Source: Pseudomonas sp. RIT-PI-q
GTDB lineage: Bacteria; Pseudomonadota; Gammaproteobacteria; Pseudomonadales; Pseudomonadaceae
Assembly (NCBI RefSeq): GCF_001297125.1
Contig: NZ_LHPC01000077.1
Coordinates: 62,001 to 126,000, forward strand
Length of the DNA stretch: 64,000 nt
Reading direction: 5' to 3'
The translations under genes and the position numbers were made by a program. The notes under the pieces are model-generated. The model saw only the letters and a list, made by a program, of their open reading frames with translations, did not search any database and was not told the DNA's origin. Positions 46,014 through 54,403 of this stretch are shown piece after piece (positions within the stretch are counted from its first letter, which is position 1; every line of letters starts with the position of its first letter).

Positions 46014-46101
46014 TTGAGTACAGCGAAAAAAAGACAAAGGATTGTGTCGGAAAAATCGCAACAGCGACGGTTTTGCCACTAATCTGATGCCTTAAGAGTA
46101 C

Positions 46102-46122
46102 AAGCCTGGTTCTTCCAGGCTT
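46102..46122. other. Hairpin between eno and ftsB
   Basis: AAGCCTGG and CCAGGCTT form an 8-bp stem with a 5-base loop. No T-run follows directly. It may slow or partly end eno transcription ahead of ftsB. Confidence 0.45.
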
Positions 46123-46184
46123 CGTGCTATCAGAAGCTTCACGTTTTTGCATGGCTGTTTTTTTCACTGGATACCCGATATTCG

Positions 46185-46463
46185 ATGCGCAGTCCCAATT
46201 GGTTGTTCCTCGTTTTGCTCCTGCTGCTGGCTGGCCTGCAGTACCGCCTGTGGGTGGGTAATGGCAGTCTGGCGCAAGTGGCCGAGCTGACTCAGCAGAT
46301 CGCGGATCAACACGCCGAGAATGAAGGGTTGCTGGAACGCAATCGGGTCATGGACGCCGAAGTCAGTGAGTTGAAAAAAGGCATGGAGACCGTTGAAGAG
46401 CGGGCTCGTCATGAGTTGGGCATGGTCAAGGACGGTGAAACCCTTTACCAGTTGGCTCAATGA
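46185..46463 (+). CDS. ftsB: Cell division protein FtsB
   Basis: A small bitopic inner-membrane protein that forms the FtsQ-FtsB-FtsL complex of the divisome. The 92-residue product has one N-terminal membrane segment (about 4-20, NWLFLVLLLLLAGLQY), then a periplasmic coiled coil (about 28-70) and the C-terminal ARHELGMVKDGE motif that binds FtsQ. Its stop overlaps ispD by 4 bases (ATGA). Confidence 0.95.
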   Translation: MRSPNWLFLVLLLLLAGLQYRLWVGNGSLAQVAELTQQIADQHAENEGLLERNRVMDAEVSELKKGMETVEERARHELGMVKDGETLYQLAQ

Positions 46464-47167
46464 TCCAGTCGTTACCGGCCTTCTGGGCCGTGATTCCTGC
46501 CGCGGGCGTCGGTGCCCGTATGGCCGCGGACCGTCCCAAGCAATACTTGCAACTGGGCGGGCGCACTATTCTCGAACACAGCCTCGGCTGTTTCCTTGAT
46601 CATCCTGCCCTGAAGGGGTTGGTGGTCAGTCTGGCTGTCGATGATCCTTATTGGCCGAACCTGGCGTGTGCTGGCGATTCGCGTATTCAGCGCGTTGACG
46701 GCGGCGACGAGCGTTCCGGGTCGGTGCTCAATGCGTTGCTGCATTTGCATGCGCAAGGCGCCGATGATGAGGATTGGGTGTTGGTCCACGATGCCGCGCG
46801 GCCGAACCTGGCGCGTGATGATCTCGATAAGTTGCTGAGCGAACTGTCTGATGATCCTGTCGGCGGCTTGTTGGCGGTGCCTGCCCGGGACACCCTCAAG
46901 CGGGTCGACAAGCATGGCCGTGTCGTCGAAACCGTGGACCGCAGTGTGATCTGGCAAGCCTATACGCCACAGATGTTTCGCCTCGGCGCGTTGCATCGGG
47001 CGTTGGCGGACAGCTTGGTGGCGGATGTTGTCATCACCGATGAGGCCTCGGCGATGGAGTGGGCAGGTTTAGCACCACGGCTGATCGAAGGGCGATCCGA
47101 TAATATCAAGGTCACGCGCCCTGAAGACCTCGAATGGTTGCGACAGCGTTGGGCTAACCGCCGCTAA
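46460..47167 (+). CDS. ispD: 2-C-methyl-D-erythritol 4-phosphate cytidylyltransferase IspD
   Basis: Third step of the MEP pathway: MEP plus CTP gives CDP-methylerythritol. The 235-residue product has the CTP-binding loop PAAGVGARMAADRPKQYL (about 11-28), VHDAARPN and KVTRPEDLEW near the end. It is translationally coupled to ftsB. IspF is about 3 kb downstream, separated by the formaldehyde detoxification genes. Confidence 0.96.
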   Translation: MIQSLPAFWAVIPAAGVGARMAADRPKQYLQLGGRTILEHSLGCFLDHPALKGLVVSLAVDDPYWPNLACAGDSRIQRVDGGDERSGSVLNALLHLHAQGADDEDWVLVHDAARPNLARDDLDKLLSELSDDPVGGLLAVPARDTLKRVDKHGRVVETVDRSVIWQAYTPQMFRLGALHRALADSLVADVVITDEASAMEWAGLAPRLIEGRSDNIKVTRPEDLEWLRQRWANRR

Positions 47168-47259
47168 AAGATCGCAGCCTCGTTGCACTCGACAGCTCCT
47201 ACAAGGGCGTACGCCATCCCATGTAGGAGCTGTCGAGTGCAACGAGGCTGCGATCTTTT
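47166..47259. repeat. Perfect REP-type palindrome, family B, copy 3
   Basis: Exact 38-base arms at 47166-47203 (AAAAGATCGCAGCCTCGTTG...) and 47222-47259 with an 18-base spacer. The left arm begins at the ispD stop. It lies between convergent ispD and gfnR and may serve as a two-way terminator. Confidence 0.92.
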
Positions 47260-47272
47260 GATCTTCATCCCA

Positions 47273-48169
47273 TCAATCACGATATTCCGGCCTTTGCGCC
47301 AACCCTTCCTTCAAGTAATCCACCAGTTTTCGCACCTTCGGCGACAAATGCCGCTGCTGTGGATAAAGCGCCCAAACAGCAGTGTTCGGCGGCTGATGCG
47401 CTTCCAACAGCGAAATCAACGCACCGCTGTTCAAATGCTCCAGCACGTAATAATCCGGCAACTGACACAGCCCAACCCCTTGCAGCGCCGCATCCAACAC
47501 CGCTTGCCCACTGTTGCAGCGCCAGTTTCCCTGTACCCGCTGGGAAAACTCTCGCCCGTTCTGTTCCAGTTGCCACATGTCCGAGCTGCCGATGAGGCAA
47601 TTGTGGCGGCTCAGTTCCGACAAACTGTGTGGGCGACCGTAACGCTCCACGTAGGACGGCGACGCGCACAGATACATGCGCCGTGGCGCCAGACGTGTCG
47701 CCACCAGTCGTGAGTCTTGCAGGCGACCGAGGCGGATCGCTAGGTCCAGGCCCTCATGCACCAGGTCGAGTGGGCGGTTGCTCAGTTCTATGTCGATTCG
47801 CAGTTGCGGGTAGAGCCCCATGAACCGGGTCACCAGCGGCACGATAAAGCGCTCGCCATAGGCCACGGCGCAAGTCATGCGCAGCATGCCTTTCGGTTCG
47901 CTGGTCAGGTCGCTGACCGCTCGCAGCGCTTCTTCGCGCCCGTCCTGCAACCGTTGGCAATGCTGCAGAAACGTTTGCCCGGCCTCGGTCAGCGTGACCC
48001 GACGGGTACTGCGATAAAGCAGACGGGTTTGCAGGCGTTCTTCCAGGCGTACAATTTGTCGACTGACATGGGAGGACGAAACCCCGAGACGTTCTGCCGC
48101 AGCGGTGAATTGACTGCACTCGGCCACGGCGACGAACTCGTCGATGCCTTCCCAGCGGTTATCGGACAT
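47273..48169 (-). CDS. gfnR: LysR-family regulator, GfnR-like (formaldehyde detoxification)
   Basis: A 298-residue LysR-type transcription factor. The winged helix-turn-helix spans about residues 8-68 (FTAAAERLGVSSSHVSRQI), followed by the substrate-binding-like co-inducer domain (about 95-295). It is divergent from adhC-fghA with a 107-base gap. P. aeruginosa has a LysR regulator in the same place, GfnR, that controls adhC-fghA in glutathione-dependent formaldehyde neutralisation. The symbol is assigned on this position and the LysR type; the inducer is not readable from sequence. Confidence 0.85.
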   Translation of the reverse strand: MSDNRWEGIDEFVAVAECSQFTAAAERLGVSSSHVSRQIVRLEERLQTRLLYRSTRRVTLTEAGQTFLQHCQRLQDGREEALRAVSDLTSEPKGMLRMTCAVAYGERFIVPLVTRFMGLYPQLRIDIELSNRPLDLVHEGLDLAIRLGRLQDSRLVATRLAPRRMYLCASPSYVERYGRPHSLSELSRHNCLIGSSDMWQLEQNGREFSQRVQGNWRCNSGQAVLDAALQGVGLCQLPDYYVLEHLNSGALISLLEAHQPPNTAVWALYPQQRHLSPKVRKLVDYLKEGLAQRPEYRD

Positions 48170-48276
48170 GAAGGATTATCCCTGTGCAGCAATAATATTT
48201 TGCATTTGTCCCGATTATTCATCGTAAGGCGGTGTATTACACTCCTTGTCTCGTTTTTATTCACTGGAGAGTCAGC
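48170..48276. promoter_or_regulatory. gfnR-adhC divergent control region
   Basis: This 107-base gap is AT-rich and contains an inverted pair AATAAT (48191-48196) / ATTATT (48214-48219), a possible but unproven LysR site. The adhC ribosome binding site is GGAGAG shortly before the ATG at 48277. Confidence 0.45.
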
Positions 48277-49389
48277 ATGATCAAGTCGCGCGCCGCCGTT
48301 GCCTTCGAGGCCAAGAAACCCCTCGAGATCGTTGAAGTCGATGTGGCTATGCCCAAGGCCGGTGAAGTTTTGTTGCGAGTGGTGGCCTCCGGTGTTTGCC
48401 ATACCGACGCCTACACCCTGTCCGGTGCTGACCCGGAAGGGATCTTCCCGTCGATCCTCGGTCACGAAGGCGGCGCGGTGGTTGAAGCCATCGGCGAGGG
48501 CGTGACGTCCGTTGCAGTCGGTGACCATGTGATCCCGCTGTACACCCCGGAATGCGGCAAGTGCAAGTTCTGCCTTTCGGGCAAAACCAATCTGTGTCAG
48601 GCCATTCGTGCGACTCAGGGTAAGGGCCTGATGCCAGACGGCACTTCGCGCTTTTCCTACAAGGGCCAACCGATTTTCCACTACATGGGCACCTCGACGT
48701 TTTCCGAGTACACCGTGTTGCCGGAAATCTCCGTTGCCAAGATCCCGAAAGAAGCGCCGCTGGAAAAAGTCTGCCTGTTGGGCTGCGGTGTCACCACCGG
48801 CATCGGTGCGGTCATCAACACCGCCAAGGTAAAACCCGGTGATACCGTGGCCATTTTCGGCCTCGGCGGCATTGGTCTGTCAGCCGTCATCGGCGCGGTG
48901 AAAGCCAAGGCCGGTCGCATCATCGCCATCGACATCAACCCGGCGAAATTCGAGATCGCCAAGCAACTGGGTGCAACCGACTGTGTGAACCCTAAAGACT
49001 TCGATCGTCCAATCCAGGAAGTCATCGTCGACATGACTGACGGCGGCGTCGACTTTTCCTTCGAGTGCATCGGCAATGTTCAATTGATGCGCGCTGCACT
49101 TGAGTGCTGCCACAAGGGTTGGGGCGAGTCGGTGATCATCGGTGTAGCAGGCGCGGGCCAGGAAATTTCCACCCGTCCGTTCCAGTTGGTGACGGGGCGC
49201 GTCTGGCGCGGTTCGGCGTTCGGCGGTGTGCGCGGCCGTACCGAGTTGCCGAGCTACGTCGAAATGGCCCAGACCGGCGAAATCCCGCTGGATACGTTCA
49301 TCACCCACACCATGGGCCTGGAAGATATCAACAAGGCGTTCGACCTGATGCATGAAGGAAAAAGCATCCGTTCCGTCATCCATTTCTGA
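48277..49389 (+). CDS. adhC: S-(hydroxymethyl)glutathione dehydrogenase / class III alcohol dehydrogenase
   Basis: Oxidises S-hydroxymethylglutathione, formed from formaldehyde and glutathione, to S-formylglutathione with NAD+. The 370-residue product has the catalytic zinc site GVCHTDAYTLSG (Cys about 40) and GHEGG, the structural zinc site ECGKCKFCLSGKTNLC (four Cys), and the nucleotide loop IFGLGGIGLS. The ATG at 48277 (MIKSRAAVAFEAKKPLEI) gives the family length. fghA follows 8 bases later. Confidence 0.97.
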   Translation: MIKSRAAVAFEAKKPLEIVEVDVAMPKAGEVLLRVVASGVCHTDAYTLSGADPEGIFPSILGHEGGAVVEAIGEGVTSVAVGDHVIPLYTPECGKCKFCLSGKTNLCQAIRATQGKGLMPDGTSRFSYKGQPIFHYMGTSTFSEYTVLPEISVAKIPKEAPLEKVCLLGCGVTTGIGAVINTAKVKPGDTVAIFGLGGIGLSAVIGAVKAKAGRIIAIDINPAKFEIAKQLGATDCVNPKDFDRPIQEVIVDMTDGGVDFSFECIGNVQLMRAALECCHKGWGESVIIGVAGAGQEISTRPFQLVTGRVWRGSAFGGVRGRTELPSYVEMAQTGEIPLDTFITHTMGLEDINKAFDLMHEGKSIRSVIHF

Positions 49390-49397
49390 GGTCGGTC

Positions 49398-50243
49398 ATG
49401 AGCCTGGAAAATATCTCCTGCCAGAAAAGCTTCGGCGGCTGGCACAAACGCTACCGCCATCGCTCCGAAGTGCTCGGCTGCGACATGGTGTTTGCCGTGT
49501 ACCTGCCGCCGCAAGCGGAGCAGGGCGGCAAACTGCCGGTGTTGTACTGGCTGTCAGGCCTGACCTGCACCGACGAAAACTTCATGCAAAAGGCCGGCGC
49601 GATGCGCATGGCCGCCGAGCTGGGGTTGATCATCGTTGCGCCGGACACCAGCCCTCGCGGTCCCGATGTGCCGGGTGATCCGGACGGCGCCTGGGACTTC
49701 GGCCTCGGTGCCGGGTTTTACCTGAATGCCACGCAGGAACCGTGGTCCCGGCACTATCGGATGCATGACTATGTCGTGCAGGAATTGCCGGCATTGGTTG
49801 AAGCGCATTTCCCGGCGTCGGACAAGCGCGGCATCAGCGGCCACTCCATGGGCGGCCACGGTGCGTTGGTCTGCGCGCTGCGTAATCCGGGGCGTTATCT
49901 GTCGGTGTCGGCGTTTTCGCCGATCAACAATCCGATGGATTGCCCTTGGGGCCAGAAAGCCTTTTCCCGCTACCTGGGTGAGGACCGTTCGAAGTGGCGC
50001 GAATGGGATGCTTGCGCTTTGATTGCCGAGGCTGACGAGAAGCTGCCGTTGCTGGTCGATCAAGGTGATCGTGACGATTTCCTCGCCACTCAGCTCAAGC
50101 CTGAAGCCTTGCAGCAGGCCGCCAAACTGGCCGGTCATCCGCTGACGTTGCGCCTGCAACCTGGCTACGATCACAGCTATTTTTTCATCGCCAGCTTCAT
50201 CGGCGACCACTTGCAACATCACGGACGCGCCCTAGGCGTCTAA
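49398..50243 (+). CDS. fghA: S-formylglutathione hydrolase
   Basis: Hydrolyses S-formylglutathione to formate and glutathione, finishing formaldehyde detoxification. The 281-residue alpha/beta hydrolase (esterase D family) has the nucleophile in GISGHSMGGHGAL (Ser about 148), the acid Asp in LLVDQGDRDDFL and the His in PGYDHSYFFI. It forms a two-gene unit with adhC and ends in the terminator at 50257. Confidence 0.96.
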   Translation: MSLENISCQKSFGGWHKRYRHRSEVLGCDMVFAVYLPPQAEQGGKLPVLYWLSGLTCTDENFMQKAGAMRMAAELGLIIVAPDTSPRGPDVPGDPDGAWDFGLGAGFYLNATQEPWSRHYRMHDYVVQELPALVEAHFPASDKRGISGHSMGGHGALVCALRNPGRYLSVSAFSPINNPMDCPWGQKAFSRYLGEDRSKWREWDACALIAEADEKLPLLVDQGDRDDFLATQLKPEALQQAAKLAGHPLTLRLQPGYDHSYFFIASFIGDHLQHHGRALGV

Positions 50244-50256
50244 TGCAGGTAGAATC

Positions 50257-50286
50257 ACGCCCTGACAAAAATCGGGGCGTTTTTTT
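50257..50286 (+). terminator. Terminator abutting the ispF start codon
   Basis: ACGCCC (50257-50262) pairs with GGGCGT (50275-50280), followed at once by six T. The next base is the A of the ispF ATG at 50287. The only Shine-Dalgarno-like bases of ispF (GGGG at 50274-50277) lie in the stem. TAGAAT at 50250-50255 could be a -10 box. Confidence 0.7.
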
Positions 50287-50760
50287 ATGCGTATTGGCCA
50301 CGGCTATGATGTGCACCGTTTCGCTGAAGGCGATTTCATTACTCTGGGCGGCGTGCGGATTGCACACAGCTTCGGGCTGCTCGCTCACTCCGACGGTGAC
50401 GTCCTGCTGCACGCCTTGAGCGATGCCTTGCTCGGCGCTGCCGCGTTGGGTGATATCGGCAAGCACTTCCCGGACACTGACCCAACCTTCAAGGGCGCCG
50501 ACAGCCGTGTGCTGTTGCGTCATGTCGTTGCACTGATCCACGCCAAAGGCTGGAAGGTCGGCAACGTCGATAACACCATCGTCGCCCAGGCGCCGAAAAT
50601 GGCCCCGCATATCGAATCGATGCGCGCGCTGATTGCCGCGGATCTTCAAGTTGAGTTGGATCAAGTGAACGTGAAAGCTACCACCACCGAAAAGCTCGGC
50701 TTTGTCGGTCGCGAAGAAGGCATTGCCGTGCATTCCGTTGCCTTGTTGCTGCGCGCATGA
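50287..50760 (+). CDS. ispF: 2-C-methyl-D-erythritol 2,4-cyclodiphosphate synthase IspF
   Basis: Cyclises CDP-methylerythritol phosphate to MEcPP in the MEP isoprenoid pathway; a homotrimer with zinc. The 157-residue product has the metal-binding Asp and His in IGHGYDVHRF (about 8 and 10), the His in LLAHSDGDVLLHAL (about 42) and KATTTEKLGFVGR near the end. The start codon touches a terminator T-run. The stop overlaps truD by 4 bases. Confidence 0.97.
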   Translation: MRIGHGYDVHRFAEGDFITLGGVRIAHSFGLLAHSDGDVLLHALSDALLGAAALGDIGKHFPDTDPTFKGADSRVLLRHVVALIHAKGWKVGNVDNTIVAQAPKMAPHIESMRALIAADLQVELDQVNVKATTTEKLGFVGREEGIAVHSVALLLRA

Positions 50761-51815
50761 ACGAACTGCAATTGCTCGGCCCTCGGGCCTACGGTGAAGC
50801 CCTCGGTACTGCGGTACTCAAAGCGGTGGCGGAAGATTTCCAGGTCGATGAAGTCCTCAATATCCCCCTCAGCGGCGATGGCGAGCACCTGTGGATCTGG
50901 GTGGAAAAGCGCGGTCTGAATACCGAGGAAGCGGCGCGGCGAATCGCCAAGGCGGCGGGCGTTCCGTTGCGCACGGTCAGTTACGCGGGCCTCAAGGATC
51001 GTCAGGCACTGACGCGCCAGTGGTTCAGCGTGCAACTGCCGGGCAAGGCTGACCCTGATCTGTCGGCGGCAGAAAACGAAACGCTGAAAATCCTCAAGAC
51101 TGGCCGGCACAAACGCAAGCTGCAACGCGGTGCCCACTCGGCCAACGGCTTCACGTTGCGTCTGACCCAATTCGCGGGCGACACAGCGGCGATCGAAGAG
51201 CGTTTGCACTTGATCGCCAAGCAAGGCATTCCCAATTATTTTGGCGCCCAGCGCTTCGGTTTTGACGGCGGCAACGTGGTCGATGCCCGAGCATGGGCGG
51301 CGCGCAAGGCGCTGCCGGAGCAGCGCAACGTGCGTTCGCGGCTGCTCTCCACCGCCCGCAGTTTCCTGTTTAACCAGGTGTTGGCGGCGCGTGTGGCGGA
51401 TGGCAGCTGGCAGCGCGCCCAGGTCGGTGATTTGCTGGCCTTCACTGACAGCCGCAGTTTTTTTCCGGCCGGTGAAGCCGAGTGCAGCGACCCGCGCCTG
51501 GCAATTCTCGACCTGCATCCGACCGGCCCGCAGTGGGGCGAAGGTGACTCGCCGGCCACGGGCGCTGTCCATGAATTGGAGCAGGCAATCGCCGCTCGCG
51601 AAGCAGACCTTCGCGATTGGTTGGTTAACGCCGGTATGAGCCACGAACGTCGCATCCTGCGGCTGCCCATTGGTGGGTTGACGTGGCATTATCCCGAGCC
51701 TGACATTCTGCAACTGGAATTCGTCCTCCCGGCCGGATGCTTTGCCACCGTATTGGTGCGCGAACTTGTCGATCTGGTGCCGGTGGGGCAGACGGACAGC
51801 CCATGCGTATTCTGA
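50757..51815 (+). CDS. truD: tRNA pseudouridine(13) synthase TruD
   Basis: Makes pseudouridine at position 13 of tRNA-Glu. The 352-residue product has the catalytic Asp in SYAGLKDRQALTRQWFSV (about 80), the NYFGAQRFG motif and an inserted TRUD domain (about 155-300). It overlaps ispF (ATGA) and its end overlaps the surE start by 13 bases. Confidence 0.95.
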   Translation: MNELQLLGPRAYGEALGTAVLKAVAEDFQVDEVLNIPLSGDGEHLWIWVEKRGLNTEEAARRIAKAAGVPLRTVSYAGLKDRQALTRQWFSVQLPGKADPDLSAAENETLKILKTGRHKRKLQRGAHSANGFTLRLTQFAGDTAAIEERLHLIAKQGIPNYFGAQRFGFDGGNVVDARAWAARKALPEQRNVRSRLLSTARSFLFNQVLAARVADGSWQRAQVGDLLAFTDSRSFFPAGEAECSDPRLAILDLHPTGPQWGEGDSPATGAVHELEQAIAAREADLRDWLVNAGMSHERRILRLPIGGLTWHYPEPDILQLEFVLPAGCFATVLVRELVDLVPVGQTDSPCVF

Positions 51816-52552
51816 TTTCTAACGACGATGGGGTAACCGCACCCGGTCTCGCCGCGCTTTATGCTGCGCTGGCGGATTACACCGAGTGCGTGGTTATTGC
51901 CCCCGACCAGGACAAAAGCGGCGCCAGCAGCTCGCTGACGCTCGACCGTCCGTTGCACCCGCAAACGTTGGCCAACGGCTTTATCAGCCTCAATGGCACA
52001 CCGACCGATTGCGTGCACCTGGGCCTCAACGGTTTGCTGGAACGCGAGCCGGACATGGTGGTTTCGGGTATCAATCTGGGCGCCAACCTGGGGGACGATG
52101 TGCTGTATTCCGGCACCGTGGCAGCCGCCCTTGAAGGGCGTTTCCTGGAGCGTCCTTCGTTCGCCTTTTCGTTGGTCTCACGACAAGTAGAGAACCTTCC
52201 CACGGCCGCCTACTTTGCGCGCAAACTGGTCGAGGCCCATGCTGACCTTGAGCTACCACCGCGCACGGTATTGAACGTGAACATTCCCAATTTGCCGCTG
52301 GACCATATCCGCGGCATCCAGCTGACCCGCCTCGGGCATCGCGCCCGTGCCGCCGCACCGATGAAAGTCGTCGATCCGCGCGGCAAATCCGGTTACTGGA
52401 TTGCGGCAGCGGGGGACGCCGAAGACGGTGGCCCGGGCACCGATTTCCATGCGGTGATGCAGGGCTATGTTTCAATCACTCCACTACAACTGGATCGCAC
52501 TTTCAATGATGCCTTCAGAAGTCTCGATGGCTGGCTGGAGGGGTTGCGCTAA
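51803..52552 (+). CDS. surE: 5'/3'-nucleotidase SurE
   Basis: A metal-dependent nucleoside-monophosphate phosphatase tied to stationary-phase survival. The 249-residue product starts MRILISNDDGVTAPGL (metal ligands Asp8, Asp9) and has DKSGASSSLTL, NGTPTDCVHL and SGINxGANLGDDVLYSGTVAA-type segments. The ATG at 51803 is clear from the family N-terminus; the frame runs 66 bases further up inside truD. It shares one base with the pcm start. Confidence 0.97.
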   Translation: MRILISNDDGVTAPGLAALYAALADYTECVVIAPDQDKSGASSSLTLDRPLHPQTLANGFISLNGTPTDCVHLGLNGLLEREPDMVVSGINLGANLGDDVLYSGTVAAALEGRFLERPSFAFSLVSRQVENLPTAAYFARKLVEAHADLELPPRTVLNVNIPNLPLDHIRGIQLTRLGHRARAAAPMKVVDPRGKSGYWIAAAGDAEDGGPGTDFHAVMQGYVSITPLQLDRTFNDAFRSLDGWLEGLR

Positions 52553-53229
52553 TGGCTCGTGAACAAGACGATATGCTGCGTCGCGGCATCGGGATGACCT
52601 CTCAGCGGACCCGCGAGCGCCTCATTCAGCGGCTGTATGAAGAGGGGATTTCCAACGCCAAGGTGCTGGAAGTCATCCGCCGTACACCGCGTCACCTGTT
52701 CGTCGACGAGGCGCTGGCTCATCGCGCCTACGAAGACACGGCGTTGCCGATCGGCAACAACCAGACCATCTCCCAGCCTTATATGGTCGCTCGCATGAGC
52801 GAGCTGCTGCTGGAGGCCGGTCCTCTGGACAAGGTCATGGAGATCGGCACCGGCTCGGGTTACCAGACTGCCGTGCTGTCGCAACTGGTCGAACGCGTCT
52901 TTTCCGTCGAGCGCATCAAGGTTTTGCAGGATCGGGCCAAGGAACGCCTGGTCGAGTTGAACCTGCGTAACGTGGTGTTCCGCTGGGGCGATGGTTGGGA
53001 AGGCTGGCCGGCACTGGCGCCGTACAACGGCATTATAGTGACCGCGGTGGCTACCGATGTCCCTCAGGCGTTGCTCGATCAATTGGCGCCAGGAGGACGA
53101 CTGGTGATTCCGGTCGGGTCCGGCGAAGTGCAACAATTGATGCTGATCATCCGGGAAGAGCAGGGCTTTTCCAGGCGTGTTCTGGGGTCTGTGCGCTTTG
53201 TGCCATTGCTCAATGGGCCACTGGCCTGA
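52552..53229 (+). CDS. pcm: Protein-L-isoaspartate O-methyltransferase Pcm
   Basis: Repairs isoaspartyl residues in aged proteins with SAM. The 225-residue product has the SAM loop VMEIGTGSGYQTAVLS (about 100-115), EDTALPIGNNQTISQP and GGRLVIPVG. The ATG at 52552 overlaps the surE stop and has GGAGGGG about 6 bases in front. A second start at 52594 (MTSQRTRERL) would give 211 residues as in P. aeruginosa; the ribosome binding site favours the first. Confidence 0.95.
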   Translation: MAREQDDMLRRGIGMTSQRTRERLIQRLYEEGISNAKVLEVIRRTPRHLFVDEALAHRAYEDTALPIGNNQTISQPYMVARMSELLLEAGPLDKVMEIGTGSGYQTAVLSQLVERVFSVERIKVLQDRAKERLVELNLRNVVFRWGDGWEGWPALAPYNGIIVTAVATDVPQALLDQLAPGGRLVIPVGSGEVQQLMLIIREEQGFSRRVLGSVRFVPLLNGPLA

Positions 53230-53440
53230 GCATTTGTTTCAACGCGCTGAATTCTCTTCGATTGCTCCTGTCTTACAGCGGCATCGATAAGTTAAACGGG
53301 ATTTATCGTCAGGCAGCAAACGTGTGCGCGAAGCCATTTCGCTGCATTAAAGGTAAAGCCTGTACGGCCCGTTATACTTGCGACATTTCTTGCCGGAACA
53401 CGGCAATCCACATTTTCAGCCACCACAAAGGGAGCGGCGG

Positions 53441-54298
53441 GTGAGTCTCACAGTCATTGCGCAGCGAATGGGTATAACGAGCTTTCAGCGCCTGGTGACT
53501 GGCCTTGTCTTGAGCACCTTGCTGGTCGGTTGTTCCAGCAACAAATCGAGCGACGTGCGCGTCGTCGATCGCAACAATGCCGTCGCCCAGCGTCCGGCGG
53601 TGACTACGGGTCAGTACGTCGTTCGGCCGAAAGACACCTTGTTCTCCATCGCCTTTCGCTACGGGTGGGACTACAAAGCCCTCGCGGCACGGAACAACAT
53701 TCCTACGCCATACACGATCCATCCGGGTCAGACGATTCGCTTTGATGGTCGCACCGGTTCAACGCCGACGACGGTGGTCAGTGCACCGGATTCAACACCT
53801 TCATCCTCGTTGAAAACCACGGTAATTCGACGCCAGCCAAATGGCGCTACCACGAGTACAGCGGTGGTTGCACCGTCCGTCGCCAACAAACCTGCACCCG
53901 CTCCGATGCCTCCGGCAGGCCCGGCCCCGACCGGCTGGGGATGGCCTTCTAATGGCATTCTCATTGGTAAATTCTCTTCAAACGGCAGTTTGAATAAAGG
54001 AATTGATATCGCCGGAGATTTGGGACAGCCTGTTTTAGCTGCGTCTGATGGGACGGTGGTATACGCCGGGAGTGGCTTAAGGGGCTACGGCGAATTAGTC
54101 ATCATCAAACACAGCGACACCTACGTCAGTGCCTACGGACATAACCGCAGGCTGTTGGTTCGGGAGGGGCAGCAGGTCAAGGTCGGACAGACAATTGCCG
54201 AAATGGGGTCAACGGGTACAGACCGGGTGAAACTGCATTTTGAGATTCGCCGCCAAGGTAAACCTGTAGATCCGCTGCAATTCCTGCCACGTCGTTGA
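53441..54298 (+). CDS. nlpD: Lipoprotein NlpD: LysM plus degenerate LytM (M23) domain
   Basis: An outer-membrane lipoprotein that activates the amidase AmiC for septal peptidoglycan splitting. The GTG at 53441 with GGGAGCGGCGG in front gives 285 residues: a signal peptide with lipobox LLVGC (Cys about 29), LysM (about 65-110, YVVRPKDTLFSIAFRYGWDY), a Pro/Thr-rich linker and a C-terminal M23 domain (about 170-283). The M23 zinc site is incomplete: KGIDIAG lacks the first His, as in other non-catalytic activators. E. coli carries a main rpoS promoter inside nlpD; the same is likely here. Confidence 0.94.
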   Translation: MSLTVIAQRMGITSFQRLVTGLVLSTLLVGCSSNKSSDVRVVDRNNAVAQRPAVTTGQYVVRPKDTLFSIAFRYGWDYKALAARNNIPTPYTIHPGQTIRFDGRTGSTPTTVVSAPDSTPSSSLKTTVIRRQPNGATTSTAVVAPSVANKPAPAPMPPAGPAPTGWGWPSNGILIGKFSSNGSLNKGIDIAGDLGQPVLAASDGTVVYAGSGLRGYGELVIIKHSDTYVSAYGHNRRLLVREGQQVKVGQTIAEMGSTGTDRVKLHFEIRRQGKPVDPLQFLPRR

Positions 54299-54403
54299 TT
54301 GCTTGCCAGCCTGTTCCGTCACGTAGAGGGAACAGGCTCCAGCGCTGCCAAGGATAAAGGCGTCGCTTGAGCCTGAGGTCGAACTCACCAAAGGACTATA
54401 ACA

